DNA of 48,718 bases, taken from Azolla pinnata. Lineage: Eukaryota > Streptophyta > Polypodiopsida > Salviniales > Salviniaceae. Below the pieces are notes generated by a model. It was not told the origin of the DNA and did no database searches. It saw only the letters and a list, made by a program, of their open reading frames with translations. Position 1 is the stretch's first letter; every line of letters starts with the position of its first letter. Of this stretch, positions 32,301-48,718 are shown one piece after another. Where the stretch lies: assembly GCA_037176905.1 (NCBI GenBank), contig JBBBWG010030533.1:1-48718 (forward strand). The letters run 5' to 3'. The position numbers were made by a program, and so were the translations under genes.

Positions 32301-33437
32301 TAAACTTTGCAGCCATCCAATAAACAGTTTAGGAATGTTCCATATCTTTGCATTTTCATTTTCTTCATTCTCTATTCTTTGCATTCTCATTTCACTACTC
32401 TTGATATTAACCTTGATATCATTTGATCCATGAGAAACACCGTTAACCTTCATATCGTTTGATCCATGAGAAACACCCTTCATCAATAAGCTTGTTTCAT
32501 CTTCTTGTTCAGACATCCTACATGACACCAACATATATTTTCGTTGAGAATATATATCAAGCTAATTAGATATCCTTAAAAACGAACCTTCATATTAAAT
32601 ACACAGTAACTATAAGAATAAAAGTTTCCATTTTCTAGTTTCCAATGAGTAAGAAAAAATGAGATGGTTATGAAAAATCCCTTAATACTATACCCATACA
32701 ATCACCTAAGCTGCAGCATCATTCCACAAGCATTCTAAAACGTTCTGGGAGCTGTTTGTGGCTCGTACTGCAGATCATGGAAAATTCAATACATGCATCT
32801 GTTGAATCCAAATTATGGAAAGGGGAGACACCTCTATCACTATCACAATGATGAGATCCATTTGATCTACATACCTTCTTTGAACGAAAATCTTTCATCA
32901 CTGTATGTGCAACGATGGATAGTCCGTTGATGTGATGTAGGTATCGATGGTATGTGACGGTATTAGATTTTGACCATCACAAATGAACATGAGTTCCCAA
33001 CAAATGCACTATCCTCGGATGATGGTGTACAGTATGCCAATCGAATGGATCTAGTCTAAAACAAAACAGCTAATTTCAGTTGGTGTAAAAATACGATTCT
33101 TGTCCACTTGTGCACCCCTTCTATATCACCGCATTCATTCACCCTCTTCTAAATCATTACATCTACTCGTTTGCAGATCTTAAACCCAATGACACCGAAA
33201 ATCGAGAACCTCATCCGTCTTACAATATCAGAAACAGAATACAATAAAAGATCGAACAATACCCAAAAAGTACAATCAAAGATCGATGCTTAAAAAGAAC
33301 GAGCTGGCAAGCAAGCGGTGCTCGAAGAGGAAAAACCCCCAAAAAAACAAAGCTGGGTACAAGCAGAATAGCAGGAGGCTGGAAATCAAATGAAATTGGG
33401 AAGTGGGCATTGGGAAAGCTTACATGGGAGGAGCCAT
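26397..33437 (-). CDS. Folate-biopterin transporter family protein
   Basis: Seven coding exons join in frame: 33437-33424, 32517-32151, 29881-29811, 29692-29485, 29035-28760, 28359-28171 and 26960-26397; 562 residues. The protein is a multi-span MFS-type carrier of the folate-biopterin transporter (BT1/FBT) family. Typical motifs are GLATAYYWKDVQKLQP, PWNIKPIYGLIID, PDVVVDAAMAEQS, FYWFTDPVVGPGFS and LCPAGAEGTVFAFLMS. From memory it resembles the Arabidopsis At5g25050/At5g10820 group. Family members move folates or pterins; for this subgroup substrate and membrane are not established. The ATG at 33437 has a good context (CCCCCATGG) and splices AT|G in phase; the next in-frame ATG at 32516 would remove six residues, and the frame is open further upstream to 33605. 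The hydrophilic N-terminus contains a repeated 12-residue block. The tail is acidic (DDADDDGGGDD). The last exon is strikingly GC-rich compared with the other exons. Gene order is divergent with the small protein at 35865. Confidence 0.9.
27340..27490 (+). repeat. Three ~50-bp units around TAATTAAATATCTAGAT
   Basis: TAATTAGATATTAGATACGT, TAATTAAATATCTAGATATG and TAATTTAAATATCTAGATGC, followed by another TAATTAAATATCTAGATATG, recur every ~50 bp. Each is followed by a T-rich spacer. The same word occurs in the kinase intron near 21430, linking this patch to the dispersed repeat. Confidence 0.75.
27500..27770 (+). repeat. Dispersed repeat, copy B (folate-biopterin transporter intron)
   Basis: Collinear with 21311-21605 (see the blocks listed there), same strand, about 6.2 kb away. 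Both copies lie inside introns. The ends are not defined. A non-autonomous transposable element is the likeliest origin, but it could also be a fragment of a larger retroelement. Confidence 0.65.
29208..29433. repeat. Diverged tandem duplication, ~125-bp period, in an FBT intron
   Basis: Copies at about 29208-29295 and 29337-29433 share GATG-ATGAATGTCC-CAGAATT, AACA-TTCCTGAT-ATTGTAA and AAAGAGTAGAAT. A TTTAGGGTTT telomere-like word lies between them near 29328. Confidence 0.75.
29882..32150 (-). other. 2.3-kb FBT intron with unrecognised ORF fragments
   Basis: This intron separates the exon ending A-F-Q from the exon beginning A-L-V-G-M-P, which join smoothly, so no exon is missing. It contains several minus-strand frames of 60-101 codons (30465-30770, 31091-31294, 31291-31491) that are broken by stops and frameshifts. 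I do not recognise them. A decayed retroelement is possible. Confidence 0.4.
32409..32480 (-). repeat. 36-bp coding tandem repeat in the FBT N-terminus
   Basis: Two 36-base units (32409-32444 and 32445-32480) encode the 12-residue blocks GVSHGSNDMKVN and GVSHGSNDIKVN in frame, in the hydrophilic N-terminal region before the first membrane span. The second block is encoded by the lower-coordinate unit. Confidence 0.9.
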
Positions 33438-33768
33438 GGGGGAAACCGATGGAGCGAACTGGGCACTTAGCAGGGCATCATGACCGTGTTCCGGATGTGG
33501 GTCTTGTCCTTCTGCCGTGCCGCTTCTTCTGGATCTTCCGATTCTGCATCTCCATCTTCGGAATCTGGATTCTGATTCTGGATCCCGCGTCTGCAAATCA
33601 TACATACAGGATCATCAATCATATGTTTGGGGTTATATGCGGATCGAAATTCAAACCTGGTCTCTCTCTTGTCCAAGCCACGGTCAAGTCAAAGCCCTGG
33701 TTTCTGTGAAATGGTCAAAACTTGTGATACAAATCCCGACCGCTAATATCGGCAAGATTCCAGATCAT

Positions 33769-33945
33769 TCCCATCAAGATTCTTAACAAACCTCGATTCG
33801 GGGGGTTTCTGCTAGCATTGCTCTTGGTTCTATTTATTGATTGTTTGCATCGCTCCCATCAAGATTCTTAAAACAGGCCTTGATTCGGGGGGTTTCTGCA
33901 GATGCAACTAGCATTGCTCTTGGTTCTGTTAATTGTCTGCAACGG
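33769..33945. repeat. ~85-95-bp tandem duplication upstream of the FBT gene
   Basis: Copies 33769-33850 and 33854-33945 share CCCATCAAGATTCTTAA, GATTCGGGGGGTTTCTGC and TAGCATTGCTCTTGGTTCT. The second copy has an extra ~10 bp (AGATGCAAC) after the G run. The position is ~330 bp upstream of the FBT start codon, so it may overlap the promoter shared with the divergent gene. Confidence 0.85.
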
Positions 33946-33949
33946 AATG

Positions 33950-34990
33950 GACTGGGACTGGATGATCCGTACGTCTGTGTCTGTAAAGCAAAGTCATCTC
34001 CTCCAGCTTCGACATCTAGCTGCAAGTCGATCGGAAAGAACTTGGGTTTTTAATCGCCAACTGCGAATGCATGTCCAATGTATGGACGCATGTAAAAAAG
34101 AAGTTAGTTTGCGAGTGCGGGCGCGATATGGTTGTTGTGATACTCCTTGAGATTTTCAGTCGATCTCTTTTGCATTGGTTTGTCTTGGTAAACCTCGAAG
34201 GAAGAAAGCAAACCTTCGTTGTGGGTAAACTTGCCTCATTATCGCACGGCTAGCTAGCAAGGGGTGGTAAAGCGAATCAAAGTTACAGGAGTCAAGCCCA
34301 TCTCGAAACTCTTTGACCACCCTATAATGTTGGTGTATAGTGTGGCAAGTCAAAGTCCTAATGTTCGCTTCGGGCTGGGAGTAAATTAAAGGGGAAATCA
34401 AGCAGGTTTTAACAAGCCTAGGGGATGATTGAGAAAGCTCAGTGGGCCTCAAACAAAAGCACAATTAGTCCTGGCTCAGCTGATAATTTCCTGCTTATTC
34501 GATGGTAATGTTCTTGATCACAATCCAAAATTGCTGAAAGACCTTCTAAATTGTCCCGTTAGACCTAAAAGCAACACCCCTAATGCCCCTAGCCTAAGTC
34601 ATCGACGATACCCCTTATGTTAAAGCACCGGTCCTAAGCAATTAGGATGGGGGGTTAGGATATGGGTCATAAACTCTAGATCTGAAAGAAATAAACAGGA
34701 GTAAAGTGAAAAATGAGGGGCAAATGGCATTTGGTGCAAGGACATTGATCGGGCTCTCATTTGACAAACAATCTTCTGTAGTAGATACGCCCGTAGGAGC
34801 TGGATTCAGCACACATTTGACTACTTGCATGGATGCCGTGTCGGGCAGATTGTGCGAGAGCTAAGGCAAGATTGACGATCTGGTCTTACCTCCTCGATCA
34901 GATGGGTAGCTGTGACGGAAGCTGATGACTGATTCGACGAGGGTTGCATGCAACAAAGGGGTATCAGATCCAATTTTTCCTGGCAAGGGG
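33950..34990. other. Intergenic region between the divergent FBT and small-protein genes
   Basis: No supported gene. Open frames on both strands are short and unrecognised. The stretch is more balanced in composition than the flanking introns. It leads into the nested tandem repeat that starts near 34990. Confidence 0.5.
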
Positions 34991-35660
34991 ACAAGATGGA
35001 TGGCATAGATGGCTATTATTGAATCGATCGCCAAAGCAGTTGGATCGGTCACCGGAAAGGGGCCAAGATCGATGCCCATTGATGGCTATTATTAGATTGA
35101 TCGCCGAAGCCGAAGCAGCTGGACCAATCACTGGCAAAGGGTCAAGTTGATGCCATCGATGGCTGATTATCGAATCGATCACTGAACCCCAAACCTGAAG
35201 CCGAAGCAACAAGATCGATCACTGCAGCTGAGGCTGAAACTGAAGCAGCACAACAACAATCGATCGATCGAATCGACTCCCATCGGCCAAAGCCGAAGCA
35301 GCTGGATCGATCACTGGCAAAGGGTCAGGGTCAATGCCATCGATGGCTGATTATCGGATCGATCACTGAACCCCAAACCTAAAGCCGAAGCAACTGGATC
35401 GACGATCATTGCAGCGGAAGCTGAAACTGAAGCAGCACAACAACAAACGATCGATGGATCGAATCGACTCCGATCGGCCGAAGCCGAAGAAGCTGGATCG
35501 ATCACTGGCAAAGGGTCGGGATCGATGCCCATCGATGGTTGATTATCGGATCGATCACTGAACCCCAAACCTGAAGCCGAAGCGACCGGATCGATCATTG
35601 CAGCTGAGGCTGAAACTGAAGCAGCACAACAACGATCGATCGATCGATCGGTCGACGGGG
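34990..35660. repeat. Nested tandem repeat (73-77 bp units changing to 184-192 bp units)
   Basis: GATGGCTATTATT/GATGGCTGATTAT recurs at about 35008, 35081 and 35158 (periods 73 and 77). ACTGAACCCCAAACCT recurs at 35181, 35365 and 35557 (periods 184 and 192). The longer unit contains a version of the shorter one (CACTGGCAAAGGGTC, ATGCC-ATCGATGGCTGATTAT) plus a GAAGCAGCACAACAAC block and ATCGATCG runs. It ends about 200 bp before the start codon at 35865. Confidence 0.9.
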
Positions 35661-35770
35661 TTTTCTGCTGGTGTTTGTTTTCGATGCACTCGATACAATA
35701 CATACATACACACAATGTCTTTGAAAGGAAGATTGTTCCAGACTTCCACAGGTCACAGGATCGAATCCTA

Positions 35771-35861
35771 CCATCTCCATTTCCATCTCCATTTCCATCT
35801 CCATCTTCCCAAAGACCACAATTTCAGAATCAGAAGAAGAAGAAGAAGAAGAAGAAGAGAG
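35771..35861 (+). repeat. (CCATTT/CCATCT)n and (GAA)n in the small-protein leader
   Basis: Hexanucleotide units CCATCTCCATTT cover 35771-35808 and GAA units cover 35833-35859, directly before the chosen start codon. They probably form the 5' untranslated region. They are translatable in frame with the gene, which is why a longer N-terminus (ATG at 35715) cannot be excluded. Confidence 0.8.
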
Positions 35862-35864
35862 GCC

Positions 35865-36012
35865 ATGAAGGGCTTCCTCGCTCTACGATCTGCCGCCTCT
35901 GAAGGTGCCTTCTTCTCCGAGGCCTCCAAGCTCGCCATCGCTCGATTGCGCGACAATCAGAAGGACAAGATTCTTCCTCCGCAGGAGACTCAGACTCCCG
36001 CTTCTTCTTCTT

Positions 36013-36044
<32 letters not shown>

Positions 36045-38543
36045 GCCGATGTGTTGCCTGAGATCCTCCGCCACTCGCTTCCCCTCTCGGCAGCTCCCGG
36101 CCATGGATTTGACCACGACGTCTCTCCACCTTCCGCTTTCTCTCCCTCGCCATCCTCCCTTGCCTCCATAACCTCTTCTTCGTCTTCATCTTCGTCTTCG
36201 TCTTCTCTTCCGGCCGTTTCGAGATCTCAGGTGTTTGATGCAAGCAACCCAATCGGAGACTTCTTACCGTCTCTTCCTCGGGCTTCATTTGGCCCTCGTA
36301 GGTCCGTTTCTTGATAAAACTCTGTTTCTCTCTCTGTCTTTACCTACCTGTATATGCATAGATAGATAGATAGATAGATAGATAAATTGTTGATAAGAAG
36401 ATCAACATTCGAGGCTTTACATTTTCTGTGCAAATACTCTGCTTTACATTTTTTATGCATAGATAGATAGATAGATAGATTAGATAGATAGATAGATTGT
36501 TGATATGAAGATCAACATTTGAGGCTTTACATTTTCTGTGCAAATACTCTGCTTGGATCTTTGTCATCAAACAAAAGGAACGTGTGATTCTTTCGTCAGC
36601 AAATTCCATATCTTTTTGGTGAATGAAGTGCTGATATACCCTGCTCAGAATTAAGTTGATCCATCCATTGATGCGTATCTGCTGGTAAACGAAGAAAGTA
36701 TCCCTCCATCGATTTTATTGAGGGTTGCGCATTCTACAAACGCTCTCTCTCTCTCTCTCCCCCTCTCGATTTTTCATGCAGTTTCATCGACCATTTCGGG
36801 AGAGAGTATACTCGCTCGATAGAGAGCTTCTTCTTGTGTTGATGAAGAAAAGCTGTCCATTTCTTTCAAGCTATTGATGTGGTACAATAATGTCTGGATG
36901 CAGGTGGCAACCTTCAGACAGTGATGTGGATGTTTTCCCATCCACTGCAAATGAAGCATATGTAGGAGGCCGCCCTGCAATCGACGATGCTAACGCGAAA
37001 GCTTTGGTGGAAGGATACGCAGCAAGTAAGTCAAATTAGAAGGCTTGTCAACTAGTTCATATGAATTAAAGATCAGATCGTGAGGATTTCAACAGTTTAT
37101 ATGAATTACAAGTCATATGATGAGGGCTTTCTACTACCTTATACGAATTACATTAGAACTCCCTTCTTATGATGACAATGGCTGGCAACCTATTGTCACA
37201 GTTTGCCTCAGCACCTCATCCAACATTCAAGAACCTTCTGTCCCTTAAATGGTTTTTGTTGAGAGAACTGGAGATATGTCTATTTTAGAAATGTTCACAC
37301 ATCTATTGTGATGATAGTTTAAAGATAATCAAGCAAATGGAAGGCTACCATGAGGGGAAAAGACATGAATCACCCTTCTATCAAAAATGTGAATGTGCAC
37401 CAGTTCTGAGGCAATAACTAATGGTGCCATTGAGACCATAATGAATGGGCTCAGAGCATTAGACAACATATTTGTCTTGCTGCAATGACATTCACTAGCT
37501 TTGTGCCTTCAATAAAACATCTCTCAGAATTACTTTAGTTAGTAATTCATATCAAAATGACATAACCAGAGCAGTATGCATAGACTTGATGGTTATATTG
37601 TTTGGCTTCACCTAATACATTTTGATTTCTGATCAATTGAACACGAGTGCTAATTTATTGTTCATGTCCTTTCTATCCCCTAGTTGTGAAAGCATTCCTG
37701 GTGGCCACAGCCCTCGTAATGGGTGGGGCAACAATTACAGCAGGAGTTGTAGCCGCAAAGCTTGATATCCATTCGGTAACAGACATTTCCTTAAATCTTT
37801 CGCCATGTATTACAATATCATCATCTTCCTTCATTATTACGGGCCTCAAATCTTGCTATTGGTTCATAGATTGATGATATTCGTACAAAAGGCCAGGAAC
37901 ATATGCAATCTCAAGTTCAAGGAATCCAGCAGAGTCTTGAACCGTGGAGACAATGGGTATGTTTACTTCAATGCTTTATGTGATTTCTGTGTGTTCTATT
38001 GCAAAACCATAGATTCTGATTGCCCAATGAGCTTCCCATTTGTCCGTTTTTCACTCACAATGGGACGGACATGGAGAAGACACTAGATACATTGGTCCTT
38101 GTGTTGAGAGGATCCTTGATTATCAGCATCACTAGTTATTGTATTCCCTACAAGTTCTCCTTCATCTTCTTACAGAATAGTCATATTACTTTACTTGCTC
38201 TTCATATAACTTTACTTTACAGAATAGTCCTCTCATAGCCAAGTGGATAGATAGCACATAATAGATAGGATTCATTTGAAGGATAGCCTATATGATCATA
38301 GGGCAAAATTTTGGTGATCCACCTCAGTATATGTAGCTCTATACCGCAGGCTCAGCAAAAGAACAAGCAGTGGACTATGCGTGATGACAAACGGAATGTA
38401 ATTAGCACAGCAGTTGTTGAAAGCCTCGGATTAAAACAGCTTCTCAAAGATGAGGTATCTTTTTCAAATTTTAGATAAAAGAAGGAAATATTTGGGCATT
38501 AGTTTGAATTTTACTTCGGTCTTGTCATCAGGGTCATCAATGA
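35865..38543 (+). CDS. Conserved plant protein of unknown function with one membrane segment
   Basis: Six exons join in frame: 35865-36301, 36904-37025, 37684-37775, 37870-37956, 38350-38454 and 38532-38543; 284 residues. I do not recognise a named family. The N-terminus (MKGFLALRSAAS, Arg/Ser-rich) could be an organelle-targeting peptide. Two poly-serine runs near residues 46-58 and 103-115 are encoded by TCT/TTC microsatellites. One hydrophobic segment, AFLVATALVMGGATITAGVVAA, lies near residues 189-210. It is followed by IDDIRTKGQ and a charged tail with W residues (EPWRQW, KQWTMRD). The last coding exon is only 12 bases (G-H-Q-stop) after a CATCAG acceptor; reading on without that splice would give a stop soon after 38454. 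The start was chosen as the first ATG after the low-complexity leader; an in-frame ATG at 35715 would add 50 odd residues. Tail-to-tail with FtsHi4. Confidence 0.75.
36354..36553. repeat. ~100-bp tandem duplication carrying (GATA)n
   Basis: Copies start ATGCATAGATAG at 36354 and 36455. They continue through GATA units, GTTGAT-AAGATCAACATT (a short hairpin), CGAGGCTTTACATTTTCTGT or the T variant, and GCAAATACTCTGCTT. Inside the first intron of the small-protein gene. Confidence 0.9.
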
Positions 38544-40059
38544 TGCTGCCAAACACAGATCAAATCCAATCGTTTGAAATGATGCGAACAGAGATCGGAT
38601 ATACATGGAAAACTACTTCTATCCTGAGAGCTGCTGAATGTTTGACTGAACTTAATATCTACCCTGAGAGCTGTTTGATTGGAATTAATAAGTGAAACTG
38701 CTCCATTGTACAGTGGCCATGAGAGCACCATTGTAAATATTGATGTGCTATAAAATTTGAGCACTGTGCTTGTAAGATGATTCTGACTACGAGAGGACCA
38801 TAAATACAGTCTGGATTTGTGTTATTTTGATGCTCCAGCAGTTTGAGGTCCTTCTAAGTTGGATTTCTTTGCAGTGTGTGACGTTATGAGATTAAAAATG
38901 AAATAGGCTTTCTCAAAGATATTAATGCAGTAACTGGTATAGATTTAAACAGACCACCTCAAAGTTTTGAAGGAGTTCTGTCGGTCACTGGATTATATGC
39001 TCACAAATGAGGAATATGGATGGCATTGTTTCAGTTGTAAATTTCATGTTGAATGGAAGGGCATTTTCTCCTAGGCATTTATTCATAAACATGCTTTTCC
39101 TCATCCATACTATCATTTGTAAACCTTCTTCAGCTTTGGTTTCTATACTATCAATACCATCAATACCATTGTTGGCAGAAATCTGCAGAGTTTGTTTCGT
39201 CATTTTCTGATCAATTCTTGATCTCTATAGCCTAGGTAGTGAATGAAACAATTTTACCCACTTCCACAGCACTGTTTGGTCAAGTTCTCAAATTCTGTTT
39301 TTATGGTCTGTAGCCTAGGTAATGAAACAATTTTAACCACTTTCACAACACTGTTTGGTTACAGTTTCAAATTCTGTTTTTAGAAAGCATACACTGCCTA
39401 CCCATATGGCTGGGACGAAAAAATTGTTTGTGCAGATGAATTATCTTTCTATGGCTCAGAAATTACTCGAACAAGGTTCATACCTTCATTGTTGATGTGC
39501 AGTCTCTATGTACTTCTTCACAAGCAGCACAGTCAAAACTCCATAGCTGGGATATGAAGATTATAGAGCTTGAAATCCAATTTCAGATAATTCCAACAAA
39601 TAATATATATACTCCAGGTGCACTACTCATTACAAAAGAATTGACTTGACATGTTAACTGAGGTCCAGTCCATGAACGGACAAACATTCGTTGTGTTTAC
39701 AACATGTACAAGCAGAAAAATGCATGGAAAAGAGGATTCACAGCCTTAAAATCACAAATACTCAGCTCTCCGGAACTCAGCAGGCAGTTAATATTTGCTA
39801 GGATAAAACTAACCGCCAATATACATCATTTTAGAAGGACTATCCTTCCTTCCTCGCAGTTAAAAGCTATCGACTTGTTAGGTTTCTTATCGGGTCCCCA
39901 GGAACTCTAGAAAAGAGGATCACCTAAAGGGGTCATTCTTAAGTATGAAAATAAAGCATAAAGAACTGACCTTTCTTCATACATGGGTGAACGGTGCTCC
40001 TGATTAAATGAATTTAGAAACCAAAAAATTTGAAACATTCCATAAATTATACTGAACCT
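38544..40059. other. Convergent intergenic region between the small-protein gene and FtsHi4
   Basis: Contains the two 3' untranslated regions. A tandem duplication lies at 39228-39382: copies 39228-39303 and 39311-39382, both from TAGCCTAGGTA through GAAACAATTTTA and CACTGTTTGGT to AAATTCTGTTTTTA. No other gene is seen. Confidence 0.65.
39228..39382. repeat. ~83-bp tandem duplication
   Basis: Copies 39228-39303 and 39311-39382 begin TAGCCTAGGTA and end AAATTCTGTTTTTA, with a few differences in between. Intergenic. Confidence 0.9.
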
Positions 40060-48634
<8,575 letters not shown>

Positions 48635-48666
48635 CTAAAATGTAAAAAGGTGACTTGCGTTTTTCT

Positions 48667-48667
<1 letters not shown>

Positions 48668-48718
<51 letters not shown>
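48668..48718 (+). repeat. (CT)n microsatellite at the right edge
   Basis: At least 25 CT units run to the end of the window. On the minus strand this is a GA run inside the FtsHi4 intron upstream of the exon at 48634. The window may end here because the repeat broke an assembly or a read. Confidence 0.9.

Noticed and set aside
33420..33676. Longer N-terminus for the FBT protein using ATG at 33605, or an alternative frame from 33676
   Set aside because: The upstream sequence is charged and not family-like; the ATG at 33437 has the better context. The longer form is not excluded.

Overview
This window is nuclear DNA from a land plant. All five recognisable genes are cut by spliceosomal introns with plant-like borders. 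Their products match plant families: a Golgi-type nucleotide-sugar transporter, a folate-biopterin transporter, and the chloroplast pseudo-protease FtsHi4. A bacterial-style dCACHE-HAMP hybrid histidine kinase sits in the middle. I do not know that architecture from flowering plants, so I lean towards a seed-free plant (bryophyte, lycophyte or fern). This is inference; the sequence does not fix the species.

Layout. 1-5640: no confident gene. It holds a GC-rich left edge, microsatellites, a probable degenerate MITE (~1895-2320), a ~530 bp alternating pyrimidine-purine tract (2405-2935) and AT-rich intergenic DNA. 5843-8927 (-): NST-KT nucleotide-sugar transporter in 7 coding exons, probably with a 5' non-coding exon near 10.9-11.05 kb. 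11.12-11.75 kb: a GATGGT-type minisatellite. 13758-14122: a MITE with 46-bp terminal inverted repeats, just upstream of the kinase. 15071-23558 (+): hybrid histidine kinase in 15 coding exons (1020 aa), with a possible extra 5' exon at 14369-14615. 26397-33437 (-): folate-biopterin transporter in 7 coding exons. 34.9-35.66 kb: a nested tandem repeat. 35865-38543 (+): small conserved protein of unknown function with one membrane segment, in 6 exons. 40060-48634 (-): FtsHi4 in 15 exons; its N-terminus lies beyond the right edge.

The genes form two divergent pairs (transporter/kinase, FBT/small protein) and two convergent pairs (kinase/FBT, small protein/FtsHi4). They look functionally unrelated, as is normal for a plant chromosome. 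The kinase probably senses a small ligand outside the cytosol and feeds an HPt/response-regulator phosphorelay. FtsHi4 and possibly the FBT point to chloroplast functions; the NST points to the Golgi.

The best candidate for something undescribed is the kinase: a double-Cache sensor plus HAMP plus HisKA/HATPase plus two intact receivers, deeply embedded in introns. A second theme is the many short tandem duplications (31-205 bp per unit). One duplicates a 5' splice site and one adds a repeated 12-residue block to a protein. All exon borders were placed by eye from reading frame, splice signals and remembered family sequence. No alignment or search was run.
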